A stretch of DNA of 64,000 nt, taken from positions 1 through 64,000 of the forward strand of contig JAIEEQ010000012.1 of NCBI GenBank assembly GCA_029067355.1. The letters run 5' to 3'. Both the position numbers and the translations under genes were made by a program. Source of the stretch: Anaeroplasmataceae bacterium (lineage in GTDB: Bacteria; Bacillota_I; Bacilli_A; Acholeplasmatales; Anaeroplasmataceae). The notes under the pieces are model-generated. The model saw only the letters and a program-made list of their open reading frames with translations. It had not been told where the DNA came from and made no database searches. Of this stretch, positions 20,001 through 32,100 are shown piece by piece. Position 1 is the stretch's first letter. The number at the start of each line of letters is the position of its first letter.

Positions 20001-23000
20001 TTCAACCTTTAAGTCAGATAATAACGTAGAATCATTCACCCAAATACCTACGGTATAAATTGCCACTTGTGCATTTGAATCCTCAGGAGTAACTGTAATA
20101 GCAACATTATTTAAACCTGCACTTACGGGTACATTCCATGTTCCGTCTGGATTCTTAGTCGCACCAACAACATTTACCGTAGCCTTATTAGACTTTGGTA
20201 TAACGTTCATAGTAACAGATGAAGGAATTGGTGTTCCACCAACTGTTGTAGAGGTACTAGCTCCTGGTGCAGGAACCGTTACTGGATTTGAATTTACCGT
20301 AATTGAGGTTATTCCGTTTTCTGTATCCTTTGCAACCTTACTTATATTAATTACATAAGATTTTGCATTTGCTTGATTCTGATCTTCTGCTAAAACAGTA
20401 ATATTTACTGTTGTACTACCAGAAGGAAGGTTATTAATATTTAAAAGCTTTTGTCCAATAACACTATTTAAAACAGAGCCATCAGGTAAAGTAGCCTGAA
20501 TGGTTACAATTGCCTTTGAATCATGTGGAACAACAGTAATTGTTGTACCTGTTGTTGTACCATCATAACTAATTGCATATACAGGTGGATTTTGATTTAC
20601 ATTTAAGTTTGCTTCTGTTCCACCACCCGCAGGAGTAACCGTTATAGAATCTACACTTGAATCAGAAGATTTTGGATCTTCAGGTTTTGCTGAAATTGTT
20701 AGAATATAATCTGTATATTTTGTAGTATCACCAGCAGCATAGGCTTGAGATTCTACTCGAACCGTATAGGTTAAGCTAGTTGTTGTTGATAAGCCTGAAA
20801 GATTAAGTGAACCACTTGTACTTTGACCAGTTCCACCAAATAATAGATTTCCTCCTGAATCTAAAACCTTAACAATGGAAGTATTCTTTGCTGCTGTTGC
20901 AGAAATTGTTAATGTTGTAGTGGTTGTAGGAAGATTTGAAACAGAAATAGGCAAATTTGAAGGGTGGAAAACAAGACTACCACCAGTTGGCATAGCTGGA
21001 ACATTAAATGTGCTTAATTTACTATCATCATCTGGACCCTCACGTTGAATATTTACAGTATAGGTTTGAGTGGTTTGATCTTCTGCTGTAACAACAATAG
21101 AGATTGTAAACTGCTTTGCAGTGTGATCATTTGGAGATTCCAAAATTACGGACTGCTGAGCACCACTCGCAAGATTATTGTTTGAGCTTTCACCACCAGC
21201 TCCTCCTGCAACAGTGTATGACCAACGAGAAGTTGATTTTGCCAAATTAACAGTTAAATTAACCGTACTAATATCATAAGGAAGCTTTGTTGTACAATTC
21301 ATCGTTGTACCACTGAGAGCACCTGTTATATTAATATTTCCATTCTTTGTATAAGTAACAACTATACCATTATTTGTAGCAACATTTTTATTGGAATCTG
21401 CTGCCTGTCTTGTAACTGAAATTGTTTTTGTTGTTACCTTTCCTGTTGTTGAATCTGTTATAGTCACAGTAGCCGTTTCTGTTTGAGTCGTAGTCGTATT
21501 TGAAAACGTCAAGGTTTGAGGGCTAACTGAAGCTGTACTACCCGTTTTAGGTGTTATATTAATTAACACTGTATTATTTGGTGTACCATTTGTACTATAA
21601 GGAATTGTAAATGTCCATGTATTTCCAGTACCAAGCTGACTTTCTGTTCTAGTTAGAAGTGTTGTACCATTGCTTGATAAAGCTACACTAGTAACCGTTT
21701 CAATATCTGTAACTTGTTCACAAGTATATGTATATGTTTTCGTTGCAGCTGTTGGATCCTCAGGCTTAACAACTATAACAATTTGAGCATTGTTAGAAAC
21801 ATTTACTCGTGTAGAAGCACCAGAGGTAATTGCAGTACCATTTACAGTAACTGTCATACCCTTTGATGTATCTACGGTAGGAGTAACATTGATTTGAGTT
21901 GTTGTTGAAGTAATCTTAATCTTATCTGACGTACTGTTAACATTCGCATTTGCAGAGTTAGCAGCTATAAAGATAGGACTAAAAGAAACTCCACTTGTTG
22001 CCTGAGAAATAGACAAGCTAGTTAAAGCAGCATCCGTGTATGGCTTTATCTTAACACTAATCGTATAATTTTTTGTTGTAGTTCCATCCTGAGCAGTTGC
22101 AACAAATGAACCTGTTAAGGTTGTATTTCTGCTACTAAAATTTACTGTAAAGGATGATCCACTTACACCCATACCACTGCTACTAGCAGACAAACTAGAT
22201 GCGCTACCCTTTCCACCATCAACACTTAAGCTTAAAGTATAAGATGTGTTAACAGAAAAAGCTGTTGGCTCTAATTCAATACTAATTGTTCCTGTTGAAC
22301 CTGATTCAGTACCTGCCTTAGATACAGAACCAATGGTAGCCGTAGTTAACGTACTACCAGATGGTGCCCCAGCACCAAAGGACATATTCCACCCAGAAAC
22401 ACTATTTAAGGCTAATTGACGTCCACCAGTATCAGTTCCTTGAATATTTAGAGTAACATTTGACATCGAAAAAGAAGATGTGCTTGAGTTAGTTGTAACC
22501 TTCAGTTTTCCAAGTAACCACTTTCCTGCCGGAATTTCTGGGTTTGTACCTGTTGCCATATTAAGAGAAAGCAGATTAGAGGATGTATAAGAAAATGAAT
22601 TATTACCCTCATTGTAAGTTACATATTGTGCACCATTATCTACTTTACCATTTCGAGTGAAATCACGATAGCTGATTGGTAAATCATCCTCATGATCATA
22701 GATGTACGCATCCATTTCATCTCCATCTGCTGAAACAAATTCAATAGATTGAACATTGACACTACTATCTAATCTCCACGAAAATGTAAATGCCTTAACT
22801 CCAGAAGATACATTCATATATACAGATACATAAAAATATCCATTTGTTGCATCTGTTATACTATCTAATCTTGAATCATTAGACCATATTTCATCAGAAT
22901 ATACTACTTCTACTGAAGTAGAGAAATCTGAGTGAGTAAAGTTTTCAGCACCATTGGTGACGGCAATCGTTGTGCCTTGATTTCCTTCACTTTCGTTATG

Positions 23001-23099
23001 CTTAGGAACAGTATTATCTGCAAGGAAGAAAATCCCAACAGATAATACTAATAATAATCCCGTGAAGATAAATCCCAGTTTTGTTATTATTTTTTTCAT
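17016..23099 (-). CDS. 2027-aa membrane-anchored surface protein: signal peptide, cohesin-like N-terminal domain, cadherin-like beta-sandwich repeats, C-terminal TM and Lys-rich tail
   Basis: Signal MKKIITKLGFIFTGLLLVLSVGIFFLA; many repeats of type LSDLKVEISG..MTPSFNPTTPSYEVTVPYSTTSVDLTY; TM WPLLLLIIILLIILILILICV; tail KKANNKNEKKNKKEEKKNSK. Confidence 0.88.
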   Translation of the reverse strand: MKKIITKLGFIFTGLLLVLSVGIFFLADNTVPKHNESEGNQGTTIAVTNGAENFTHSDFSTSVEVVYSDEIWSNDSRLDSITDATNGYFYVSVYMNVSSGVKAFTFSWRLDSSVNVQSIEFVSADGDEMDAYIYDHEDDLPISYRDFTRNGKVDNGAQYVTYNEGNNSFSYTSSNLLSLNMATGTNPEIPAGKWLLGKLKVTTNSSTSSFSMSNVTLNIQGTDTGGRQLALNSVSGWNMSFGAGAPSGSTLTTATIGSVSKAGTESGSTGTISIELEPTAFSVNTSYTLSLSVDGGKGSASSLSASSSGMGVSGSSFTVNFSSRNTTLTGSFVATAQDGTTTKNYTISVKIKPYTDAALTSLSISQATSGVSFSPIFIAANSANANVNSTSDKIKITSTTTQINVTPTVDTSKGMTVTVNGTAITSGASTRVNVSNNAQIVIVVKPEDPTAATKTYTYTCEQVTDIETVTSVALSSNGTTLLTRTESQLGTGNTWTFTIPYSTNGTPNNTVLINITPKTGSTASVSPQTLTFSNTTTTQTETATVTITDSTTGKVTTKTISVTRQAADSNKNVATNNGIVVTYTKNGNINITGALSGTTMNCTTKLPYDISTVNLTVNLAKSTSRWSYTVAGGAGGESSNNNLASGAQQSVILESPNDHTAKQFTISIVVTAEDQTTQTYTVNIQREGPDDDSKLSTFNVPAMPTGGSLVFHPSNLPISVSNLPTTTTTLTISATAAKNTSIVKVLDSGGNLLFGGTGQSTSGSLNLSGLSTTTSLTYTVRVESQAYAAGDTTKYTDYILTISAKPEDPKSSDSSVDSITVTPAGGGTEANLNVNQNPPVYAISYDGTTTGTTITVVPHDSKAIVTIQATLPDGSVLNSVIGQKLLNINNLPSGSTTVNITVLAEDQNQANAKSYVINISKVAKDTENGITSITVNSNPVTVPAPGASTSTTVGGTPIPSSVTMNVIPKSNKATVNVVGATKNPDGTWNVPVSAGLNNVAITVTPEDSNAQVAIYTVGIWVNDSTLLSDLKVEISGTPQTMTPSFNPTTPSYEVTVPYSTTSVDLTYTLAATNPSNVNVQINGSTANPISGNSYTQNVSTPGSETTITVKVLQSASPLGPQHSSTEYTVKIKKASANTDNYIESVDIPNNPISFNKIINEYIIVLPRTQQALQFSNLTYSDDATVTTSGIASGGDQPSIINFGLHAGVNRHTISVKSEGAAGLTNTYVFWIVCAENLGDLTNINLLAATGVALQDVDGNTFTFNQATTNPPKFTVNGDVSSLQIRMQKEGTYATAMVGSTEYSNAQRNETHQVLSLAEGDNTYVIKAISELQYVLDHSVIPENLKQMVTANASQEYTIIVERKAKDNDATLKQFEVRIGNVNKIVGFVPGSHSATYTIGNIGDASSISIVAVPTKSTTTVGRAGGSSDVTPSDSTNQNQVVGLITQGAGAYSFVITITTTAEDGTTHETYTVELARGDIDPNKDTTITNIYIQDDKGQKNYMTFDPTTDTYNVTIPAGVTNYTLFTETLPGSKAKVSINGVTEFNHFEGPIDDTYWNASQPSKVYTIMGVAANNTTGNPYIVNVSFEKPSNIVTLDKLIVNSENLDVTQGPNYTLSVPYETTNIPLFVQTTDASAKITVNHQDGSAPTTLVHELDLSNYVLNEGPNTITVLVTAQDGSTYAYQITVNRAYKDPRLSTLGVLGYPLLENDPTKEIEVEFDPEKKEYRVNVPFIKEQAEIFATPENENDIVTGIGVKNLLVGENEFIVRVSNPTGSSMAEYKVIIRRYSSDDANADAATAKILEIPQFELDFDPLNTLYEYHVTNDITELTPIFTPARSSGKSSVEYYGTKLHSGENALVVIITAPDGITTKTYVVKVNRDKMAYEVKNDIYPDYSLALKEGEENVYNVNIGSAKSVDVDFAKFIFPETENLEVNVISDVLENPDEVIVTIFDGEETEIVKFIVESTGNPKDGIQWKDLWPLLLLIIILLIILILILICVNKDKFGRVAKKANNKNEKKNKKEEKKNSK
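22370..22950 (-). other. Cohesin-like domain in the 2027-aa protein
   Basis: GYFYVSVYMNVSSGVKAFTFSWRLDSSVNVQSIEFVSADG ... GKWLLGKLKVTTNSSTSSFSMSNVTLNIQGTDTGGRQLAL resembles the strand pattern of cohesin modules; no HMM run. Confidence 0.5.
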
Positions 23100-23132
23100 A
23101 ATTTAATTCTCCTTTTCTTTATGATCACGGGC

Positions 23133-26100
23133 TTAATTCCCGGTTTGCTGCGTTGTTTGTTTAAATGCAGCATTGATATCGTAAAGCTGAACATCAGCAG
23201 CAGACATAATTAGTACGTCTACATCAAAAATAGTCTGTACAGGTTGTGCACTTCCTGTTTTTTCTGCCAATAAGCCTGCTTGATATTGTACTGTAAAAAT
23301 AATAGGATCGTCATTATCAATATACTCAGGTACATTTGGTAAATCAATTAACATTTCATTAACATCAAAAATATCTATTGCACCATCGCAATTGATATCA
23401 CCATGTAATACAACATCAATAGCGTCTAATTCATTATCATTTGTATGAGATTGGCCAGATTTAAATAATGCAATATGCATACCTGTTGCGATTGGCGTGT
23501 TATATAATTCAACACCTGTTTCTAGGTCAAAGACCACCTGTAACGTCTTTGTATTTGTACCTGTACCATCATCTAAATAAGCCCATATCTTAAGCTCATC
23601 CTTCTTATGATCAAGCTGTTCTAAAACAAATCCTAATTGGCCTTCTCTATACCCATCAACACCTATACCTGGCGTATTTTCATCTTCAGGTCTTATATAT
23701 TGATGTGTATGACCAAGTCGAATCTTGTTTGTGACAATGTTAAGTTCTGTTTGATCCACACACGCATCTAATACTTCATCTCTGGTTTTAGGCTGTCCAA
23801 AGGAGGTATTCTCAACACCATCAAGAATATCCATCGTCAATGTTTGAATCTCAGTACCAAGATTTGGATCAATAGCATGAAGATCCTGTTGGTAATAAAC
23901 AAATTTATATTTACTACCCGCTCTAATTTTAAGACGCTGAGATTGTGAATTAATGATAGAGAACGTTCCTGCATGCTTTGTATTATCCATTGTCGTATCA
24001 TCGCCAAATCGGAAAGAATACTTTCTACCATCAATGCTCTTAATGGTAAATGATGCTAGTTGAGAAGGATCATCCTCAGGTGTTACGCCTGTATTTCTAT
24101 ACCATTCAATCTTATAATCGACATCTTCAATCAGTATTTCATCATCACTTTGATCTACTGTACCTTGAGTAACTCTTACTGTTAATGGGAATGTAACTGG
24201 TACTCCATTCCAGTATTGTGTGTGATCATAAGGATCAATTATAATATCCTGCACATCCGTACCATTTGGCTCAGGATATGGATCGTGTGTTGTATGATCT
24301 GGATCTAATTCTGTTGCTTCAATTTTGATATCAATTGGCTTATCAGCAACATCATCGTTTGTATCCCAACGAGTATTAATCTTATCAAGCAATTGTGCAT
24401 GAATTGTAAAGGTAGGTGTGTGATTAATATTCGTAGTAATCAATGTTTTGCCTTGATCATCCTTTGGAAGAACGAACTTAAAGTTTGGCGTTGTTGTTGA
24501 TGACAATACTATACCATCAACTTCTAATATTTCTCCCGATTCCAAATCAACAGTATATACTACTGTTTTATCTGGTTTTGTAAAGAAATGCTTAATTGCG
24601 GTTATGTAGAGCTTTCCATCCTTAACTAATGCTTTTGCATCATAGTCAGCCTGATTGTTCCGAGGATCTCCTTGTGGAGATGGGAACGTAATACCTGCAT
24701 AATCTGGATCTGCCTCATCTCCTCCAGTTGGATCACTTCCATCTGGAGTACCTGCAATTTGTCCAACAATCTTAAATGGTTGGAATTCATCTGTGAAATT
24801 ATAGTTACGAATATACTCCTGATATTTAGGATGTGTTGGATCTAGCTCCGCTTTCACATAATAATATCCGCATGTGAAATTAGAAGGGGTTATTGGATTT
24901 CCTTGTGCATCTGTATAGATAACATTTGCAGGAATTTGATGGTCAAATACGTCAATGAAATATGCAGAAGGTTTAACTGGTGTATTTTCTCCTTTGTAGA
25001 TCATTGTCATTGTAGGAACACCATTTTCCAAGGTTACCAAGGAGTCATATTCCCAACGATAAGGCTCAGTATGCTTTGTAATACGGAAATGATATTCTCC
25101 ACTTCTTGCAGCATCTGATGTTGGACCAGCTCCTACATTAGCAATAAAGTAGTAATGTCCTACCTCTACTGGTGGATCTACAAGCTCACGATCTGGTTGT
25201 CCGTCAATAACCTCATAGAATGTATAGGTAACAAGACGATCTGGATCAACAGAAAGCTCATAGAAAATCTTATCTATTGGGTATGGCTGTCCGTCATATT
25301 CCTTATAGCCTGTACCATTTCCAGGGAAATCTGTAATTTGAATTACAGTTTCTCTTGGAGTAAGCTCTACTGTTGCATGACCATTATGAGTATCATAGTT
25401 TGGTCCTTCAATTCGGAAATAAATTGTGGTCAAACCAGCATTTATAACATCAATACGAGTTTGATCAAATGGACCATTCTCAGATAAAGAGTATTTAATT
25501 AAAGACTCTAGGTTGTTTTGATCAATATCTTGAATCTTTGGAACTTCCCTCCAAACAATAGAGATATGGTGTGGATTTCCATCCCAAGGCACTTTTACGC
25601 TTATTGCATCAACCTTAAATGTCAGTTTAGAAATCCTTGCATCAACGCTAATATGTAATTCATAGTTTTCTCTTACATCTAAGTCTCCATCAAAAATACT
25701 ATATTCATCTAGCCATTCAAATTGAGAGGATATATTATATAATCCAGCCATAGAGGCAATGGTTTGAATAGTACCATTAAATACATGTCCATCAACTAAT
25801 CCAGAATTTGGATCATTTGTAATTGGAAGTACTTCTCCATCCATAGAACGAATGGTTTCCTGCCAACGTAATCCATCATAATCCTTTTGTCCATTCTTAT
25901 AAACAATCGCAATAGGACGCTTCTTAATTTCAAAGAAGATTTCAAGAGGTCCATTTTCTGTATTAAAGCCAGCTGTTGCGTCAGTACCCTCGTAATTGGT
26001 AGTATCTGCCATACTGATAATTAAACGATACTTACCTGCATTGACAATGTTGGCATCGCCAATTGGCTCATAGGTTCCTCCGCCTGCTCCGTCCTCGACA

Positions 26101-29100
26101 TATAGGAAATAATTGTATTGTAAAGCTGCATCACGATTTTCATCTGGATTTTGCTTGTTGTAATTAACAATCGGATTCTTAATCGCTATACCATCATATA
26201 CCTTACCTAAGGATACATTATCCCCATTCAAGATTGTCTTCTTCTTGTAGATAATGACTGCAAAGCGTTCATCCTTTTCAGCCACAGCATTTGCACCAAG
26301 AATAACCTCTCCATGAATTTGAGAACGTACCTTAATTTGTACATAGTGTGGAATACTTGAAGCATCACTCCATTGTGGCAAATCACTTTGCCATGTACTT
26401 CCACCATCCATACTATATAAGACGCTTGTTACATCTCCTTCTGGAGCAATTGGCTCAAATTTAACATGATGGTCTTTTCCATCATATTCACCCTTAAAGC
26501 CTTCAATATTATAGGTGAACTGACCTGTACTAACACTTTGGTTAATCTCTACATAAATATCATAATTACTTAATTGATCTGCAGTGGTTGTTCCCTTGAA
26601 CATAAACTTAGGATCTGCGGATGGACCACTAAATTTGTACATCGTTGTAAACGCACTATCTGTATATTTTCCATTAATCTTATCTGTTCCAGCAGTAACA
26701 GATTGACGAATTAAAATTCCATCAAATTCTACTGGATCTGGAAGATTATCCACAGTTGCAGTAGTAAACTGAATTACAGATGCACCAGCAGGTGCTTCCA
26801 TATTACCACCAAGCTTAACTGTAACCTTACGCTTATTGATTGTAAAGTTTGTTGCTACTGAGCTTACAGAAGAATCCTTTGAGAAGGTATAGTAATCTAA
26901 GCCTTCATTTTGGAATGCAAATTGAACACGATACTCTCCAACATTCGTTGGCTTGCCTGGTAGCTGTGCTCCAGTAGACACATCGTAGTAGGTTACCTCA
27001 AACTGATTTGCAGCAGATGCATGTGCCAACAAGCCCATAACATTAACCTCTGGATAATCATCAGCTCTTAATTCATAGTCTGGTGCTTGTGGAATTGCTG
27101 CATATTCAAACTCCTTCTTAGACCATGTCAAGGACACAACCAATGGAGTTATATCAAATTCAAGCCAATTACCTATACCATTATAATTAGCTGTTGGATT
27201 AATAGCAATAGATACCTTATAATGGCCTACCTCAATTGGCTTAGAAGATAGAGTTACCCATCCACCACTCACTTCCTTCTCCCATACGATTGTATTAATC
27301 AATGGGTCGCTCATAGTAGCACGCATACTAGAAATATTTGCCGTTGAAATTAATGGATCCTCAATTGGATTACCATTATACTGTCTTGTTAAATCCGCAA
27401 TTTCCAAGGTATTCGTTTTCTTAACAATTTCAAATTGCTTGCATTGTGGTTCTAAATCATTATAGTTTGGAACATTTAATGCTCGATAGTAAATATAGTA
27501 TGTACCAACATCCTGATATCTTGGAAGCTCCTTAGACCATGTTCCATCTAATCCAGTCTTTGAATATTCAACATAGGCATTACCATTTGCAGGTAACGTA
27601 ACATCAATATATGGAGAATAATAATCATTTTCTCCTGAACCAATATATTCATATTGATCTTCTATATATTCGGTATACTGAATAGTACCCTTTTTAATTC
27701 TTAAATCAAACTCAATAGAATAAATGTAGTTACTACGAACATTATTTCCATTTGCATCTAAAATACGATAATTTGTTCCATCTCCAGAATTAATTGTCAA
27801 TTGGCTACCTGAAATTGTATAATCTCCAACATTTGAGCCACTGGTTTCAATAACACCAACAGAAATGTAGTGTCCAGTCAATAAACCACTTGTTCCACTT
27901 TGGGTTTCAATAATGTAGTTATCAGGATTCTTGGCAATATCATAGGACCAGATATTGCTGTTGTAGCCAACCTCAATCCATGGGTCATAGTTATGAGCAT
28001 AAATCTTATACTCTCTTGGTGAAATTCTAAATGGTCGTTCAATTTCTGTTGGACCATAAATTGTTCCAGCTGGAATAGTTAACCGATACCAGTATCTACC
28101 CGCATCAACAACAGATTCTAGGGCATCTCCCACACGGTCACCCGTTGTTTCATGAGCTAAGAAATATTCAATTTTCCAAGAGGAAACTGCTGGAAGAATT
28201 TCTCCACCTACAATATCAGTTTGATTCCATTGGAAATGACATAGCAAATCTGAAGAAGGACTTAATACACTAGAATCATAAGGAATTCCATCATAGGTCT
28301 TTCCTAAATCGTATTGTGGATCAATCGTTATTGTATCCTTATCTCTTTGGCGATAATTGATTGTAATTGAGGTTCTACCTTCCCAATCCTCGTATTCTGG
28401 AGCAGTTATCTTAATATAATAGTTGTAAACACCTGGTTCTGTTACTAGATATTGTGTAACATCCGTGTTATAAGTACCAGGACCTTCTCCGTCTCTACGA
28501 TAATAGGTCGTAGAATCAGCTTCACTTGGATCATGATAAGTGATATTTGCATATGGACTTCTTTGAATAGTCGTATCATAATCATAAGTCATATTTGAAA
28601 CCAAGTCATGATTCATATACTTATAATGAACAACCAAGGTAAAATCAAGAATAATATTATAGTTTTCCGTTTTCAATTCATCATCTGATGGATCTCCATT
28701 TTGATCATCATACTTAAATAACCATTTGCAATCAAAATCATAGCTTCCTTCAGAAACACCATTTAATGTTCTTTCTGCTGTAAAAGTGAAATCTGAATTA
28801 TAAGCAGAGGAGCCTCTAAATTTATAGGTACCACGCTCTAAGTGTTGCAATGAATTCATTCGGAACACAAAGTAATCAGAAACAACTAAACCAGGAATTG
28901 GAATATAGTAATCACTATTGGTCTGGTTAAAGGAATTCATAATCGTGAAATCGTATCCTTCAGATCCAGCTTGAACACCTCCATTTACATTCTTATAGGA
29001 GGTTGAATTTACAGCCTTACTTACCCAAATTAGATTTTGATCATTTAAATCCGCATCAGTTACTTCCCAGTTCGCATTAATCATAAGGGTAACCTTTCTT

Positions 29101-32100
29101 GGATAAATTTCAAAATCATAAGATGCATTTAGACGTCCATAATTCTTGACAACTGTTGGATCATCATCCACAGCAGAGGTTACTCTAACGGTGTATAAGC
29201 CAACGGTTATAGGAGCTGGAATTTCTGTTGTTGAATTTCTTTGATAATATTTAATAACCAAGTCATTTGATGTACCATTATATCTTCCAGATGCTAAATT
29301 GCTCTTTACCTCTGCTTCTGATGGGGCAAGACCATTATATTCACGATCTAATCCAGTATCTGCAAAGTATAGCTGAGGATCAGCAAGCTTAATTGTTACA
29401 TCTACCATTCCTGTCTTTTGAGAAACTGTTTCAACACTATCTGGGTCACCTAAGGTAACCTGATAGAATACACGATATCGACCCACACTATTAAATACCT
29501 TATAGATTTGGCCATCGTTCTCATAGTCAGGAATCATATAGTTATCTCCTGGATAGCTATATTTATAATCAATTGTATAATTAACTCCTGGAACCTTACT
29601 TGTAAAGTAATCTCCATTCTCATCTACCATAACCACGTCATAACGAATATAATATCCGTTCATATGTGAGGTTACATTAATAATTGGTCCATGAACTGTA
29701 CGATCATATTCATAGGTTGCATCCGTAGCCTCAATAATCAACTCATTGCTGGTTAGATATAAAGAGTAATTTAGATTAAAGTGAATAGAATCAGAATAGT
29801 CATCTCCTACCGCATCTGTAATCTTTTGTGTTAGAACAAAGTCATTAGCTCTATAAAAGAAACCTGCCTGATTAACTCTTGTTCTTACTTCTAGCTCTAA
29901 ATCTACCGCACTATGAATCCATTCATCACCAAAGTCCTCTTTTGTATAGTCCTTATGCCAATAGGTCAACAAATATGGCTCTGTTAAACGCTCATAAATT
30001 GTATACTCCTTTGGAAGGATTTTAAATACGTCATTTGGATAATTCAAAATATAGTTTAATGGATTTATAATGGTTCCATCTAAGGTAGCAGAAACATAAT
30101 AGCTACCTGCAGCTGCTGCATAAGCAACAGTGGCTCCTGTTTGTGCAGAAATCATAGAAGCATTAATTGGCTGTTCATTTCCATAAACATCAATGATGTA
30201 TGGATGAATATCCTCACGCATTGTGTAACGGATTGCCTTTCCATCCTCATCAACATCAAATTCTTCTTCTAAAGACTTCCACAATACCTGTGCTTGCTTT
30301 GGTACAACCTTGACATACGCATGCTTATACTTTCTGTTTTCATAGTCTCCACCTAAAATAGTAGAGCCATTTAGGGTATCTGTCGTATAATCTGTACCTG
30401 AAGCACCACCATTCCATGCATAGAAATTTCTACCATCAGAAATCGTGATAAAGACTAGATAATAGCCATCCTCTAGCACACCATTAACAGAGAATTGAGA
30501 AACATCCTTTTGATGCTCAAACACTTGATTGCCATAGAAATAGTTAGAGGTATCTGTAATATCAGAGATACTATCCTTAACTTTATAGTAATAGTAAATC
30601 AGCTTACCATCAGAAGGGGTAAGGATTTCAGGTATAGCATCCTCACCATTATATTCCATTTCTGTATCTAACACCTCAAAGGAGGTCAATTGAATACGCC
30701 GTATAATGATTTGAACCTGATAAATTAAATTGCCCCTTTCATCCTCTATTGGATTTACAGCTGGATAATAATTGTATGCAACATTTCCATCTGCTCCTGC
30801 AATATATGCACTTGCGAATTCAAAATCCCCGTCAAATTGATATGGATCCTCATAGCCTGGATTATTTGCCTCTCCACGACAATCAGGAGAATTAGGAGAT
30901 AGTAGGAAGGTTGGAATATCAGTTCTAACCATACTATGTCCTGGAAGAAGACCAGCATTTGGTCCGTTATTTAAAGAATTAAAGCTTTCGTCATATACAA
31001 ATCCACCCATAGAAATCTTTGGTTTTTGTCCTGTATAGTCAAACTCTATGATCAATGGTGCTGGAACTCCTGTATAATCAAAGTATAAAGGACGTTTCTT
31101 TAGCGTTACCTCTGCACTTCTAAAGGATGTGTACCAGTTATTGGATTCAGGGAAATATGCATAAGCAATAAAGGTACCTGCATTTACTCTTGGCTTTGAT
31201 GTTTTTGGATCATTATATAAGGAATAAATTCTTGAGGTTGTAGGCATACCCTCTCTAAAGAAACGATCTAACTGCTCATGCGTTACACGTAAAGCCTTCA
31301 ATTCCTCTACATCAAAATAGAAGAATCGAGGAGTAATCGTCGTAGGCATATGGAAATTAGGGTCTGTAAAGGTATAGCCTATATTGTGCTCTTTTCCATC
31401 ATAAACTACATCAAATGGATCAATAGAGAAATCTAAATTAACCTTATTGATTGTTAGAGTTGCTTCTCCTTCTGCTGGCTTGAATAAGCCATCATCCGTA
31501 GAAATCTTATAGTGTACCTTATACACACCTACGTTAATCTCTAGGAATTGATTAAAGGTATTCTTATTTTCATCATCCACATAGTAGAATTCTGTCAAAA
31601 TCGTTTGAACTCCTGAGGATATTATATCAATATCAACAGTTTTTGGATTTCCGTCATATGCATATTCTGCATCATGAACCTCTACCTCAAGTGGTGGATA
31701 CTCAATAGAAACCTTAACCTCAAAGATAATTTCATAGTAATCTGCAAAGCTCAGATTTCCTTGCTCATCTTGATGAGTAATATAAATATTTCTTGCTAAA
31801 ACGTTAGCATAATAAATTCCTGCTGGTGGAACTAAAGTATCATATAGCTCATAATTTCCACTTGCTGAATCTACACGATATACATCATAATTATAGTAGG
31901 TATCTACATATCCAGCCTCAGTTTCTAATTCTAGCTGAATAGAATCAGTTGCCAGTAATCCTGTAATATAGGAATTATCCCAGTCAGAATTCTTAATCCA
32001 GTTCGTCATTGGAACTGTTGCCTGATATACCTCATCAATTTTAATGATGAGTTTACGAGGAACAATCTTAAAGTCTAAGATTTTATCCTTCTCTCTTAGT